Source: Ruminococcus sp. UBA6407 (GTDB lineage Bacteria > Bacillota > Clostridia > Oscillospirales > Ruminococcaceae). Taken from it: a stretch of 21,983 nt of DNA. The DNA lies in NCBI GenBank assembly GCA_002438605.1, contig DJPR01000008.1, positions 17,191 to 39,173 of the forward strand, read 5' to 3'. The stretch's first letter is position 1. The number at the start of each line of letters is the position of its first letter. The position numbers and the translations under genes are program-made. This document shows, piece after piece, positions 1 through 6,190 of the stretch. The notes beneath the pieces were generated by a model, which was given only the letters and a program-made list of their open reading frames with translations, was not told the origin of the DNA and made no database searches.

Positions 1-82
1 AAAATTATGTGTAATATGACGAAAATTTGCTAGTTTATGACGTGCAAAGTCTTTTGACATGCTTTGTGCGGTGTTGCCTTAA
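1..82. repeat. Long-form TTAA palindromic repeat, cut by the window edge
   Basis: The right end (61-82) reads CTTTGTGCGGTGTTGCCTTAA, the consensus terminus of the repeat family. Reverse-complemented, bases 82 to 1 align with the start of the near-complete copy at 7818-7996, including the shared blocks GTCAAAA, GTCATAAAC, GCAAATTTTC and GTCATATTACACATAATT. The rest of this copy should lie to the left of the window. Bases 45-82 also nearly match the right half of the short copy at 18860-18915. Confidence 0.8.
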
Positions 83-111
83 TGAAAAATAGTGATAACA
101 GCACTTTAAAA

Positions 112-140
112 ATAATACTACATTTTTATATTAATGTCAA
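112..140 (-). promoter_or_regulatory. Sigma-A-type promoter reading leftwards out of the window
   Basis: On the minus strand TTGACA (plus 135-140) is followed after exactly 17 bases by TATTAT (plus 112-117). This is a near-consensus vegetative promoter. It lies just past the stop codon of the small gene at 147-353 and points away from it. A transcript starting near base 105 would run straight through the repeat at 1-82, so the repeat would lie in the 5' leader of an off-window gene or form an RNA itself. Confidence 0.55.
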
Positions 141-146
141 TAGCGT

Positions 147-353
147 TTATATTACTTCAATATCATTGCTTTTTCCGCATTTTTCTATTTTTAATGCACG
201 TTGAGCAACGATTGAATTAAGAGTTTCTCCTATTTGAGAAAAAACAGCTGCAACAGCTGCAAGTTCGGTTTCAGATTCAAATTTTGAGGCAATAACTACT
301 GAAAAAGAGTTTATCGCTGATGAAAATGCAAATTCATCACATATATTCGGCAT
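147..353 (-). CDS. Small conserved clostridial protein, DUF6774-like
   Basis: A 68-residue acidic to neutral soluble protein with no signal peptide or membrane segment. The start is supported by AAAGGAG about 8 bases upstream of the ATG. The central part (residues ~27-53), with ELAAVAAVFSQIGETLNSI followed by an AQRAL motif, predicts a single amphipathic helix. It resembles the short LxxLGDTLxxIxAxR pattern I associate with DUF6774 proteins, which are tiny uncharacterised proteins of Clostridia. That match is from memory and was not searched. No function is known. It lies downstream of, and on the same strand as, the Gln/Asn-rich peptide gene, but a strong terminator at 486-517 separates them, so it probably has its own promoter. 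One copy of the palindromic repeat (395-435) lies in its upstream region. Confidence 0.65.
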   Translation of the reverse strand: MPNICDEFAFSSAINSFSVVIASKFESETELAAVAAVFSQIGETLNSIVAQRALKIEKCGKSNDIEVI

Positions 354-394
354 ATCTAATTACTCCTTTAAAATAGAGCATACGGCAATACTTG

Positions 395-435
395 TTCAGG
401 CAACACTATACAATCCTTGTGCGGTGTTGTCTTCA
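395..435. repeat. 41-bp palindromic repeat, copy flanked by TTCA
   Basis: GGCAACACTATACAA and TTGTGCGGTGTTGTC form the two arms around a few central bases. Both outer ends read TTCA where most copies read TTAA. Two identical non-TTAA ends hint at a 4-bp target duplication. It lies between the terminator at 486-517 and the gene at 147-353. Confidence 0.75.
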
Positions 436-483
436 TTGTATTACCTATAAGATATTATGATAAAATTTACAAAGCTGTCCATA

Positions 484-517
484 TAAAAACAGCATAGTCC
501 GAAGACCATGCTGTTTT
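484..517 (-). terminator. Rho-independent terminator of the Q/N-rich peptide gene
   Basis: Arms at 504-517 and 486-499 give a 14-bp stem with one G:U pair. The minus-strand loop is UUCG closed by C:G, an exceptionally stable tetraloop. A T-rich run follows on the minus strand. It lies 75 bases beyond the peptide stop codon. Confidence 0.85.
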
Positions 518-592
518 AACGAGAAAAACCTGGAAGTAAAAATTGGATTGAAAACCCGTCTTTTTATGAAAACAGGTTATAAGCTTATTGAA

Positions 593-739
593 TTAGTCGT
601 TGAAGTTATTGTTGTTGTTTCTGTTGTTAAAATTGTTGTTGTTATTCTTGTTCTGCTGATTCTGGTTCTGGTTTTGATTCTGGCTCTGATTGTTCTGCTG
701 ATTCTGGTTGTTATTCTGATTATTATTCTGGTTACTCAT
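593..739 (-). CDS. 48-residue Gln/Asn-rich peptide (prion-like composition)
   Basis: The minus-strand frame starts with ATG at 739, preceded by GAAAGGTGG at good spacing, and ends with TAA at 593-595. A strong terminator follows. The product begins MSNQNNNQNNNQ and ends NNNNNFND. Nearly every residue is Gln or Asn, with single Ser, Lys and Arg residues and two Phe. Codons mix AAT/AAC and CAG/CAA, so this is not a simple nucleotide repeat. The RBS and dedicated terminator argue for a real expressed gene. The hydrophobic plus-strand reading of the same bases is its shadow. I do not recognise a family: Q/N-rich small proteins are common in spore-forming Clostridia and some spore proteins are Q/N-rich, but this one lacks the conserved SASP motifs. 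Function unknown. Confidence 0.75.
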   Translation of the reverse strand: MSNQNNNQNNNQNQQNNQSQNQNQNQNQQNKNNNNNFNNRNNNNNFND

Positions 740-754
740 AATAATCCACCTTTC

Positions 755-793
755 TCCGCACAACCGGTATTACCAAACATACGACTGTGCGGA
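755..793 (-). promoter_or_regulatory. Inverted repeat abutting the RBS of the Q/N-rich peptide gene
   Basis: TCCGCACA (755-762) and TGTGCGGA (786-793) form a perfect 8-bp inverted repeat with a 23-base loop. In the minus-strand transcript the inner arm ends directly against the GAAAGGTGG Shine-Dalgarno sequence, so folding could affect ribosome access. It lacks a T-run and is not a terminator. A regulatory role is inference. Confidence 0.4.
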
Positions 794-887
794 AGACGCA
801 TTGTTTATAAGTAATTACCGACAGGACTTTTTGTATTTGCCCTTGCAGATATATTATGAACAGATTATTTTTTTTTATTCATCAAAT

Positions 888-2477
888 TTATAAAAGAGTG
901 AAACGTTTTACATCTCCGACCTTATTAATGAACATTGATTTCGGCCTTGCCCAAATCTTGCCGTCACCATAAAGAGCCTTATATATAACAAGCTCCTCTA
1001 AAGTTTCACTATGCTGAGCAACTGCAATAACTTCATATTCACCGCCTTTATAATGGCGATATTTTTGACCTGCCATTACTTCAGTTTCTTTATTTTCATT
1101 ATGTTCATCAGCTTTTGTTTCTTCTGAAACTGAGTTTACAATATCATCAGCAACGATAATATAGGACGAGAAAGGCTGTGCTTTAAAGTATGCATTTCCG
1201 TTTTCAACATTAACCTTGTTTCCGCTGATTACATCAACCATTTCATTAAGCTGACTGTTAAAATGAAAATCGTATTCTTTGTCATCAAGGTTAAGTGCAA
1301 CATATATTATCTGACCGTTTAATTCCTTTTTGAACAGAAGCTGCTGATTTGTAATGATGATTGTCTGATAATTTCCTGTTCTTAATGCAGGATACGCACG
1401 GTAAATCCTGCCCAGCTTTACTATATGGCTGTAAAGGTCAGTATTCTCATTCTGCATAGCTGCAAGGTCAAGACAAGGTCTTAAATTATCGTCTGAATTG
1501 TTCTCCTTTCTGCCTTGAATACCATATTCACTTCCGTAATAAACAGATGGAATACCCGGCATTGTGTAGAGGAGAGTATAGATGTTTTTAAGATATGCCT
1601 GATTATTTACTGTACTTGCAAGACGGTTTACATCATGGTTATCAGCAAAATTGTATAGATTAATGTCCTTGTAAATTCCGTAATCTCCTGATTGGCGGTT
1701 TATTGAATAGTTTATCTCAAAATAGTTTTTGTCATTATGCGAGGAATAGAGTCCTTTATAGCATTCATAATTTGTAACACTGTCGAGCATTTCAGGATTT
1801 GCCCAGCGCTTGTAATCACCATGGATTATTTCGCCCATTAACCAGAAATCTGACTTTTTATTTTTGCAGAAACTGCGGATTTGCTTGAAAAAGTCAAAAT
1901 CAATACAATCTGCTGCATCAAAGCGTATACCGTCAATATCAAATTCCTCGATCCAGAAATTGACTGTATCTATTAAATAATTGCAAACGTCAGGGTTCCT
2001 TAAATTTAATTTTACAAGGTTATAGTGACCGTTCCAGCCTTCATACCAGAAGTTATCGCCGCATGGACTCTGACCGTCAAAATTCAGATTTTGAAACCAA
2101 CCGCAGTATTGTGAGTTCCTGCCGTTTTTCTGAATGTCAGTAAATTGAGGAAATTTGCGTCCGACGTGGTTAAAAACGCCGTCTAAAATAACTCTTATCC
2201 CATTTTGATGAAGAACCTTACAAATGTTTTTAAATGAATTGTTATCTCCCAAACGTCTGTCAATTTGTCTGTAATCTGTTGTATCATAGCCATGCTCAAC
2301 TGATTCAAAAACAGGTCCGAAATATACAGCGTCAACATTCATTTCTTTAAAGTGGTCAATCCAGTCTAAAACCTTGTCAAGACGATACTGTACTTCACTG
2401 TTGTCGTTAAATTTAGGTGCTCCGCAAAAACCAAGCGGATAGATATGATAAATAATAGCATTATCGTACCAATTCAT
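888..2477 (-). CDS. Cytoplasmic GH13 alpha-amylase-family enzyme with C-terminal DUF1653 domain
   Basis: A 529-residue glycoside hydrolase of family 13, expected to cleave alpha-1,4 (or alpha-1,6) linkages in maltodextrins inside the cell, since no signal peptide is present. All four GH13 regions are visible: DGVFNH at 99-104; GIRFDAAD at 183-190 with nucleophile D187; GEI with acid/base E216; and NHD at 280-282 with the transition-state Asp. A domain C sheet runs to about 443. A charged E/K/N-rich linker (~444-468) leads to residues 470-529, where KYRHYKGGEYEV, AQHSET and WARPKSMF match the DUF1653 family. No N-terminal CBM34 domain is present, although the barrel looks neopullulanase/cyclomaltodextrinase-like; exact specificity cannot be told. 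The start is set by AAAGGAG 10 bases upstream. It lies downstream of the HD hydrolase gene with a repeat between them and may share its promoter. Confidence 0.92.
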   Translation of the reverse strand: MNWYDNAIIYHIYPLGFCGAPKFNDNSEVQYRLDKVLDWIDHFKEMNVDAVYFGPVFESVEHGYDTTDYRQIDRRLGDNNSFKNICKVLHQNGIRVILDGVFNHVGRKFPQFTDIQKNGRNSQYCGWFQNLNFDGQSPCGDNFWYEGWNGHYNLVKLNLRNPDVCNYLIDTVNFWIEEFDIDGIRFDAADCIDFDFFKQIRSFCKNKKSDFWLMGEIIHGDYKRWANPEMLDSVTNYECYKGLYSSHNDKNYFEINYSINRQSGDYGIYKDINLYNFADNHDVNRLASTVNNQAYLKNIYTLLYTMPGIPSVYYGSEYGIQGRKENNSDDNLRPCLDLAAMQNENTDLYSHIVKLGRIYRAYPALRTGNYQTIIITNQQLLFKKELNGQIIYVALNLDDKEYDFHFNSQLNEMVDVISGNKVNVENGNAYFKAQPFSSYIIVADDIVNSVSEETKADEHNENKETEVMAGQKYRHYKGGEYEVIAVAQHSETLEELVIYKALYGDGKIWARPKSMFINKVGDVKRFTLL

Positions 2478-2504
2478 TTAAAAACACTCCTTTTGTGTTA
2501 TGAA

Positions 2505-2558
2505 TTCAGCCAACACCGTACAAATTCCTTTGATGTGTTTTATGTGGTGTTGTCTTTA
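2505..2558. repeat. 54-bp palindromic repeat between HD and GH13 genes
   Basis: Arms GCCAACACCGTACAAA and TTTTATGTGGTGTTGTC surround TTCCTTTGATGTG, the same core seen in the 56-bp copy at 18860-18915. The left end is TTCA and the right end TTTA. Its right end overlaps the stop codon of the HD-domain gene (TTA at 2556-2558 on the plus strand, TAA on the minus). Confidence 0.8.
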
Positions 2559-3143
2559 TTTGCTGCTGCCTTCAAGGAAATAAGTTGCTTCCATATCGGC
2601 AACGCTGACTGCAAATGCCAAAGGAAACATCTCAAAGGCTTTTCCAATAGAATTTTTATCTTCAATGCCTGAAAAACCCATGTGGTAACGAATTGCGAAA
2701 GCCTCTTCACGACTTAAACGCATAAATCCCGATATTATGTAAACTGATTTTTCGCCGTGACCATATGGAAGTGTATCATTTATTGTATAATACGGAACCT
2801 TTTCCCATACACCATCAGCATTTTTGGCATTTCTGAAATCGACTGAATAAAAATTAATTTTACACAAGTCATGGAGCAGTGAAACAACAGCAATTGTTTC
2901 GTCACTGCAATTAATATTATATTGCTGCTTTACTCTTTCTCTTTCAAGGTAATCTTTAAGACAATGATAAACATTTATGCTGTGCTCAACAAGTCCACCC
3001 TCATAAGAACCGTGAAAACGTGTACTGCTTGGAGCAGTAAAGAAGTCGCAAGTTTCAGAACAAAGATAATTTAAAAGCTTATCTGCACCGGGTCTGGAAA
3101 TATTTTGCTGATAAATTTGTATAAATTCGTCTTTAGCCGACAT
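2556..3143 (-). CDS. HD-domain metal-dependent phosphohydrolase
   Basis: A 195-residue soluble protein with the HD superfamily metal ligands in order: H54 in GGLVEHS, HD at 91-92 in LLHDLCK, H129 in YGHGEK, H154 in IRYHMG and D183 in VADMEA. The spacing recalls the catalytic HD domain of the YhaM 3'-5' exoribonuclease family, but the OB-fold part of YhaM is missing, so nuclease activity is not assured. Small HD proteins of this kind are common in Clostridia and probably hydrolyse phosphate esters of nucleotides or RNA. GGAGG lies 7-8 bases before the ATG. A TTGAAA-17-TAAAAT promoter lies just upstream. The stop codon is provided by the edge of the repeat at 2505-2558. The GH13 gene follows after about 80 bases on the same strand. 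Confidence 0.85.
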   Translation of the reverse strand: MSAKDEFIQIYQQNISRPGADKLLNYLCSETCDFFTAPSSTRFHGSYEGGLVEHSINVYHCLKDYLERERVKQQYNINCSDETIAVVSLLHDLCKINFYSVDFRNAKNADGVWEKVPYYTINDTLPYGHGEKSVYIISGFMRLSREEAFAIRYHMGFSGIEDKNSIGKAFEMFPLAFAVSVADMEATYFLEGSSK

Positions 3144-3195
3144 TTTAAGCCTCCTGCGATTATCGAAAACTTTTATGGTGAATTTCTATAATAAT

Positions 3196-3224
3196 ATTTT
3201 ATCACAATTTGCTGATTTTTTCAA
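3196..3224 (-). promoter_or_regulatory. Promoter of the HD hydrolase gene
   Basis: On the minus strand TTGAAA (plus 3219-3224) and TATAAT-like TAAAAT (plus 3196-3201) are separated by 17 bases. The leader to the ATG is about 45 bases. It diverges from the GH130 promoter. Confidence 0.6.
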
Positions 3225-3242
3225 TATGCTGAATTTAAAAAT

Positions 3243-3283
3243 TTATGGCAACGCCACACAAACTCCGTGCAATATTGCATTAA
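3243..3283. repeat. 41-bp palindromic repeat between divergent promoters
   Basis: GGCAACGCCACACAAAC and the opposing arm CGTGCAATATTGC, bordered by TTAT and TTAA. It lies between the divergent promoters of the HD and GH130 genes, without overlapping either. Confidence 0.7.
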
Positions 3284-3339
3284 TCTTATAATTTAAGCGC
3301 ATAAACAATAAATTAATTGAAAATATTAAGAGAATAGTC

Positions 3340-3368
3340 TTGACATTTTTTATGAGATGTGATATTAT
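3340..3368 (+). promoter_or_regulatory. Promoter of the GH130 gene
   Basis: TTGACA (3340-3345), a 17-base spacer and TATTAT (3363-3368). This is a near-consensus sigma-A promoter about 68 bases before the start codon. Confidence 0.75.
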
Positions 3369-3389
3369 TTAATTAAAATTTAAGCAAGT

Positions 3390-3417
3390 GCGGCACAGCT
3401 TCTGTTACAAATGCCGC
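3390..3417 (+). promoter_or_regulatory. Hairpin in the GH130 leader
   Basis: GCGGCA (3390-3395) pairs with TGCCGC (3412-3417) just upstream of the GGAGG at 3423-3427. The loop is 16 bases. There is no T-run, so it is not a terminator. It could modulate translation or message stability, which is inference. Confidence 0.35.
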
Positions 3418-3435
3418 GGATTGGAGGAATGAATT

Positions 3436-4455
3436 ATGGAAAAAATTAAGATGATTGGTGAGCCTCTCCCGAATATGCCATGGCAGGATAAACCAAAGGA
3501 TATTGATGCTCCTGTTTGGAGATATAGCGAAAATCCGATAATAAAAAGAAATCCTGTAAAAAATGTTTCAAGAATTTTTAATAGTGCAGTTATGCCATAT
3601 GAAGACGGCTTTGTTGGTGTTTTCAGAGGAGAACAGACCAATGGTATTCCGCATATATACTTTGGGAAAAGCAGTGACGGAATCAATTGGAACATTGAAA
3701 GCGAAAAAATACAGTTTAAAGATAAAGACGGAAACTTGTTTATGCCCCGATATGCTTACGACCCCCGTCTTGTAAAGATTGATGAGGCATATTATATTAT
3801 GTGGTGTCAGGATTTTTATGGAGCAGCAATCGGCATTGCTAAAACAAATGATTTCAAATCGTTTACGAGATTAGAAAATCCGTTTTTGCCGTTTAACAGA
3901 AATGCAGTACTATTTCCAAGAAAAGTAAACGGTAATTTCATGATGCTTTCAAGACCGAGTGACAGCGGACATACACCATTCGGCGATATTTTCATCAGTG
4001 AAAGCAGAGATGGTGAATATTGGGGACGGCACAGGCATGTCATGAGCGTAACAGATAATTGGTGGGAAAAGAAAAAAATAGGTGCTGGAGCTGCACCTAT
4101 TGAAACTGATAAAGGCTGGCTGTTGTTCTATCATGGTGTTGTAGATACATGTAATGGATATGTTTACAGTATTGGTGCGGCAATTCTTGATAAGGATAAT
4201 CCTTCAATCGTACTGCACAGATGTTCTAAGTATATTCTTACACCTGAAAAATGGTATGAAGAAACAGGATTTGTTCCGAATGTATGCTTTCCATGTGCTG
4301 CACTTTATGATTCTGCAACAGGTAGGATTGCAGTTTACTATGGATGTGCAGATACTTATGTCGGTATAGCATTCACAACTATTGAAGAAATCTATTCCTT
4401 TATACTTGAAAATGATCAGACAGGTGAATCTGAAAGGGAAATAGGTATAAGATAA
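3436..4455 (+). CDS. GH130 beta-mannoside phosphorylase (probable beta-1,4-mannooligosaccharide phosphorylase)
   Basis: A 339-residue cytoplasmic five-bladed beta-propeller enzyme of family GH130. These enzymes phosphorolyse beta-mannosides, releasing alpha-mannose 1-phosphate. Visible family features are NMPWQDKP near residue 13, SRIFNSAV at 45-52, YDPR at 108-111 with the conserved catalytic D109, SRP at 172-174, KIGAGAAP at 214-221, YHG at 232-234, FPCAA near 285-289 and YYGCADT at 301-307. Length and the PWQDKP...WRYSENP opening fit the R. albus RaMP2-like group better than the longer mannosyl-glucose phosphorylases. Exact acceptor (mannooligosaccharide, beta-1,2-mannobiose or other) cannot be fixed from sequence alone. 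GGAGG lies 8 bases upstream. It has its own promoter and terminator, so it is monocistronic, and no mannan transporter is seen nearby. Confidence 0.88.
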   Translation: MEKIKMIGEPLPNMPWQDKPKDIDAPVWRYSENPIIKRNPVKNVSRIFNSAVMPYEDGFVGVFRGEQTNGIPHIYFGKSSDGINWNIESEKIQFKDKDGNLFMPRYAYDPRLVKIDEAYYIMWCQDFYGAAIGIAKTNDFKSFTRLENPFLPFNRNAVLFPRKVNGNFMMLSRPSDSGHTPFGDIFISESRDGEYWGRHRHVMSVTDNWWEKKKIGAGAAPIETDKGWLLFYHGVVDTCNGYVYSIGAAILDKDNPSIVLHRCSKYILTPEKWYEETGFVPNVCFPCAALYDSATGRIAVYYGCADTYVGIAFTTIEEIYSFILENDQTGESEREIGIR

Positions 4456-4461
4456 TAAGAA

Positions 4462-4502
4462 AGCCTGAAAAGGAAGTTATTTCCTTTCAGGCTGCTTTTT
4501 CT
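4462..4502 (+). terminator. Rho-independent terminator of the GH130 gene
   Basis: AGCCTGAAAAGGAA (4462-4475) pairs with TTCCTTTCAGGCT (4481-4493) with one bulged base, followed by GCTTTTTCT. It starts 6 bases after the stop codon. Confidence 0.9.
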
Positions 4503-4503
4503 A

Positions 4504-4544
4504 TTAAGGCAACATCACACAATCTATATATGTTGTTGCTTTAA
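4504..4544. repeat. 41-bp palindromic repeat between convergent GH130 and tspO
   Basis: TTAAGGCAACATCACACAAT and ATGTTGTTGCTTTAA form the arms, with TTAA at both ends. The right-hand TTAA contains the stop codon of tspO (minus-strand TAA at 4541-4543). In both directions it forms a hairpin at the 3' end of a message. Confidence 0.8.
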
Positions 4545-5014
4545 CGATTAAGAAGATAAACACCAAGGTTTATATATCCTGCAAACATTGTCCAAATTAA
4601 ATACGGAAGCTGAATTAATGCTGATGTTTTAGATATTTTGTTAAAGCTCAAAATCATCTGAATTATCCAGAATAATAGCAGAATCAGCCAAATGAAAGCA
4701 AAAAGATATTTTTTGAATGCAAAAAATATGACTGTCCAGAAGAAATTAACTGCTAATTGTACGGCATAATTCAGGTATGCACTGTTTTTCAAAGATTTTT
4801 CGGTATCCGATACTGAAATGATGTAGGTTGAAATACCCATTAATACAAATAATATTGTCCATATAACAGGAAAAGCCCATTCAGGCGGAGTAAGCGGAGG
4901 TTTATCAAGTGACTTAAAAACGTTCATATTTTTTTGAGTGACAAATCCTGATATTCCGCCGACAGCAAGCGGTATAACAAGAGCTGTAATCAAGTTTTTC
5001 CATTTGATTTTCAT
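4541..5014 (-). CDS. tspO: TspO/MBR family tryptophan-rich membrane protein
   Basis: 157 residues with about five hydrophobic membrane segments, typical length for TspO. Family marks are KPPLTPPEWAFPVIWTILF near residue 38, NFFWTVIFF near 89 and a last segment with LPYLIWTMFAGYINLGVYLLN. TspO proteins bind porphyrins and other hydrophobic ligands in the membrane and are linked to stress responses; their bacterial role remains unsettled. The start ATG follows AGGTGAT. Its stop codon is the border TTAA of the repeat at 4504-4544, so the very end of the protein may have been set by the repeat. It is the last gene of the minus-strand run ABC-F, azlC, azlD, tspO, with a repeat (5040-5105) between it and azlD. 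Confidence 0.93.
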   Translation of the reverse strand: MKIKWKNLITALVIPLAVGGISGFVTQKNMNVFKSLDKPPLTPPEWAFPVIWTILFVLMGISTYIISVSDTEKSLKNSAYLNYAVQLAVNFFWTVIFFAFKKYLFAFIWLILLLFWIIQMILSFNKISKTSALIQLPYLIWTMFAGYINLGVYLLNR

Positions 5015-5039
5015 AAAATCACCTCGTGATATTATATGA

Positions 5040-5105
5040 AAAAATAATGGAAATATGATAGAAAATTCTCAAACTTATGATGTGCTTTGTGCGTTATTGC
5101 CTTAA
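5040..5105. repeat. Long-form palindromic repeat, partial, upstream of tspO
   Basis: Reverse-complemented it starts TTAAGGCAATAACGCACAAA and continues with CATCATAAGTTTG, GAATTTTC and TATCATATT. This follows the internal order of the near-complete copy at 7818-7996 but lacks the GTCAAAAGACTTTG segment. The far end fades just before the tspO leader, where TATAAT (plus 5031-5036 as ATTATA) could be a -10 box for tspO. Confidence 0.65.
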
Positions 5106-5118
5106 ATCTATGTTGTAT

Positions 5119-5418
5119 TCATATAAAAAAGCCGGTTATGAAAGCGGCAGCTGCTGCCGCAAGAGCTACAATGATTAGCGGAAGATTAAAATATGCAAGA
5201 ATTAAAGCTGTCAGAGTTCCTGAAACTGCGGTAATAAAATTACCTGTGCTGTAAAAAATTGCAGGCAGAGTCATGGCACTTAATACAGCGTAAGGAATAT
5301 AGTAAAGCAGACTTTTAATAAACCTTGATTTTATTTTCTTTCTGAATAATGTGAACGGAATTACTCTTATTAAATATGTTGTAAGAGCCATAGCCGCAAT
5401 GTAAAGTGCAATGGTCAT
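5119..5418 (-). CDS. azlD: AzlD-type branched-chain amino acid exporter, small subunit
   Basis: 99 residues and about four membrane segments, the usual AzlD size. The opening with TTYLIRVIPFTLFRKK, the central YYIPYAVLSAMTLPAIFY and the Ala-rich last helix match the family. AzlD pairs with AzlC to form an LIV-E type exporter of branched-chain amino acids and analogues. The gene overlaps azlC by 4 bases (ATGA), and a GGAGG lies inside the azlC end, so the two are translationally coupled. The Ala-rich AAAAAA stretch near the C-terminus is unusual but is within a membrane helix. Confidence 0.9.
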   Translation of the reverse strand: MTIALYIAAMALTTYLIRVIPFTLFRKKIKSRFIKSLLYYIPYAVLSAMTLPAIFYSTGNFITAVSGTLTALILAYFNLPLIIVALAAAAAAFITGFFI

Positions 5419-6113
5419 TTATTGCCCTCCTCATCTACAGGAAAAATGAATGCAGAAAGTGCAGATGAGAAAAGTGCACATATAATAACTGAAAATCCTG
5501 CGGAAACTGAAGTGAAAATGTATTTGAAAATAATGCTGAGTCCTGCAGAAACAAGCACTGTAAATAATACGCTTTTTTGTTTTCGGGCGGACGGCACTAT
5601 AATTGCAAGGAACATGCCGTAAAGTACAATTCCCATTGCATTTGTAACGGACGGAGGTAAAAATTCTCCTGCTGATGCACCTATGGCTGTACCGGAAGTC
5701 CAGCCCAGAAATGAAATAAGAATAAGTCCGTACATATATGACGGAGTAATCAGAAACGGCTGTGATGATGCAACTGCAAATATTTCGTCTGTAATTCCGA
5801 AAGATGCAATTAAGCGTTTTATTGTGGTAAAAGAGCTGTCAAGCTTCTGAGAGAGCGACAGTGACATTAAAGCATATCTGGAGTTGATTACCAATTGGGT
5901 TAAAATCATTTCAAAAAGAGTACCTCCTGCCGCAATGACAGCAACACCTGCTGCCTGACCTGCTGATGTCAGATTTGATGCCGAAATAGCCGTTGCAGAA
6001 AAAACTGATAATCCTGATGTTGCTGCAAGAATTCCAAAACCAAATGAAACTGATAAGTAACCTAATGCTATAGGAATACCATGATATATTCCTTTTAAAA
6101 AATATGATTTCAA
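5415..6113 (-). CDS. azlC: AzlC-type branched-chain amino acid exporter, large subunit
   Basis: An integral membrane protein of about 232 residues with several hydrophobic segments and the AzlC signature HGIPIALGYLSVSFGFG near the N-terminus, then LFEMILTQLVINSRYALMS. It forms the main channel of the AzlCD exporter. Start choice: the longest frame opens with TTG at 6131 but has no ribosome site. AAAGGA sits 9 bases before a second TTG at 6113 (protein MKSYFLKGIYHG...), which I prefer. Either way the start codon is TTG, which would lower expression. A 41-bp repeat separates it from the upstream ABC-F gene, and azlD overlaps its end by 4 bases. Confidence 0.9.
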   Translation of the reverse strand: MKSYFLKGIYHGIPIALGYLSVSFGFGILAATSGLSVFSATAISASNLTSAGQAAGVAVIAAGGTLFEMILTQLVINSRYALMSLSLSQKLDSSFTTIKRLIASFGITDEIFAVASSQPFLITPSYMYGLILISFLGWTSGTAIGASAGEFLPPSVTNAMGIVLYGMFLAIIVPSARKQKSVLFTVLVSAGLSIIFKYIFTSVSAGFSVIICALFSSALSAFIFPVDEEGNK

Positions 6114-6140
6114 AACAGTATATCCTTTCAAATTTTTGCT

Positions 6141-6181
6141 TTAATGCAATACCGCACAAAAGCTGTGCAGTGCTGCATTAA
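6141..6181. repeat. 41-bp palindromic repeat between ABC-F and azlC
   Basis: TTAATGCAATACCGCACAAA and CTGTGCAGTGCTGCATTAA form the arms. TTAA borders both ends. It lies 9 bases past the ABC-F stop codon and about 28 bases before the preferred azlC start, so it would form a hairpin between two co-directional genes. Confidence 0.82.
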
Positions 6182-6190
6182 GTGTATCTG

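Noticed and set aside
548..814. Plus-strand frame encoding a strongly hydrophobic 88-residue protein
   Set aside because: It is the antisense of the Q/N-rich peptide gene: Asn and Gln codons read as Val, Ile and Leu on the other strand. It has no RBS.
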